DNA from: CAZCQP01 sp964500895
GTDB lineage: Bacteria > Bacillota > Clostridia > Lachnospirales > JAISER01
Length of the DNA: 32,522 nt
Reading direction: 5' to 3'
Assembly: GCA_964500895.1 (NCBI GenBank)
Contig: CAZCQP010000033.1
Span: 1-32,522, forward strand
Part shown: positions 32,491-32,522 of the stretch, piece after piece
How positions within the stretch are numbered: position 1 is the stretch's first letter
Layout of the letters: every line of letters starts with the position of its first letter
Made by a program: the position numbers and the translations under genes
The notes under the pieces: model-generated
The model's input: only the letters and a program-made list of their open reading frames with translations
What the model was told of the DNA's origin: nothing
The model's database searches: none

Positions 32491-32522
32491 ATGGAATCCG
32501 CAATTCGTGTGAACCACATTTA
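32491..32522 (+). CDS. Start of the next gene (partial, right edge)
   Basis: ATG 32491 with GGGGGAG seven bases upstream opens a frame MESAIRVNHI that leaves the window after ten codons. Given the preceding binding protein, an ABC transporter ATPase is the likely identity, but the visible residues do not prove it. Confidence 0.5.
   Translation, partial: MESAIRVNHI

Overview
The window looks like the chromosome of a Gram-positive anaerobe of the Bacillota, probably class Clostridia. The evidence is lipoprotein-type ABC binding proteins, strong GGAGG ribosome sites, the zinc form of ribosomal protein L31, Tgt/HflX/cardiolipin synthase neighbours, and a type I-C CRISPR-Cas set. I cannot name a species. 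TAG, TAA and TGA are all used as normal stops.

Layout. (1) 1-1060, minus: a DNA alkylation repair gene (AlkD-like), open to the left edge and broken by an in-frame TAG. (2) 1164-7296, minus: type I-C effector genes cas3-cas5-cas8-cas7 with a likely internal cas11 start. No cas4, cas1, cas2 or full repeat array is visible. (3) 7297-7656: a regulatory stretch holding a solitary I-C-type repeat, a 35-nt pseudo-spacer and a partial second repeat. The pseudo-spacer matches the leader of the cas3 transcript just downstream of its promoter at 18 of 21 positions. This looks like a crRNA-like autorepressor of the cas operon and is the most interesting item here. (4) 7687-9240, plus: an ABC-F ATPase behind a consensus promoter. 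(5) 9241-9751: non-coding, with terminators and a long hairpin.

(6) 9752-22468: an AT-rich inositol catabolism island. A DeoR-type regulator is divergent from iolC-iolJ-iolD-iolE-iolB, a TIM-barrel isomerase, iolG, a second TIM-barrel isomerase and a three-gene sugar-type ABC importer. Together they would import inositol (or an isomer), oxidise it, dehydrate it, open the ring, isomerise, phosphorylate and cleave it to DHAP and malonate semialdehyde. iolA is not in the window. (7) 22486-23440: a terminator, relics of an IS3-type transposase and of a large serine recombinase, and tRNA-Ser(GGA).

(8) 23556-26148, minus: an amino-acid ABC importer whose binding protein is circularly permuted. It is preceded by a transcription attenuator with a His-rich leader peptide, which suggests histidine-responsive uptake. 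(9) 26178-30954, minus: tgt, rpmE, a small DUF6514-like protein with a palindromic operator, hflX and a cardiolipin synthase. (10) 31174 to the right edge, plus: an iron/phosphonate-type ABC binding lipoprotein, a 117-bp palindromic element, and the first codons of the next gene.
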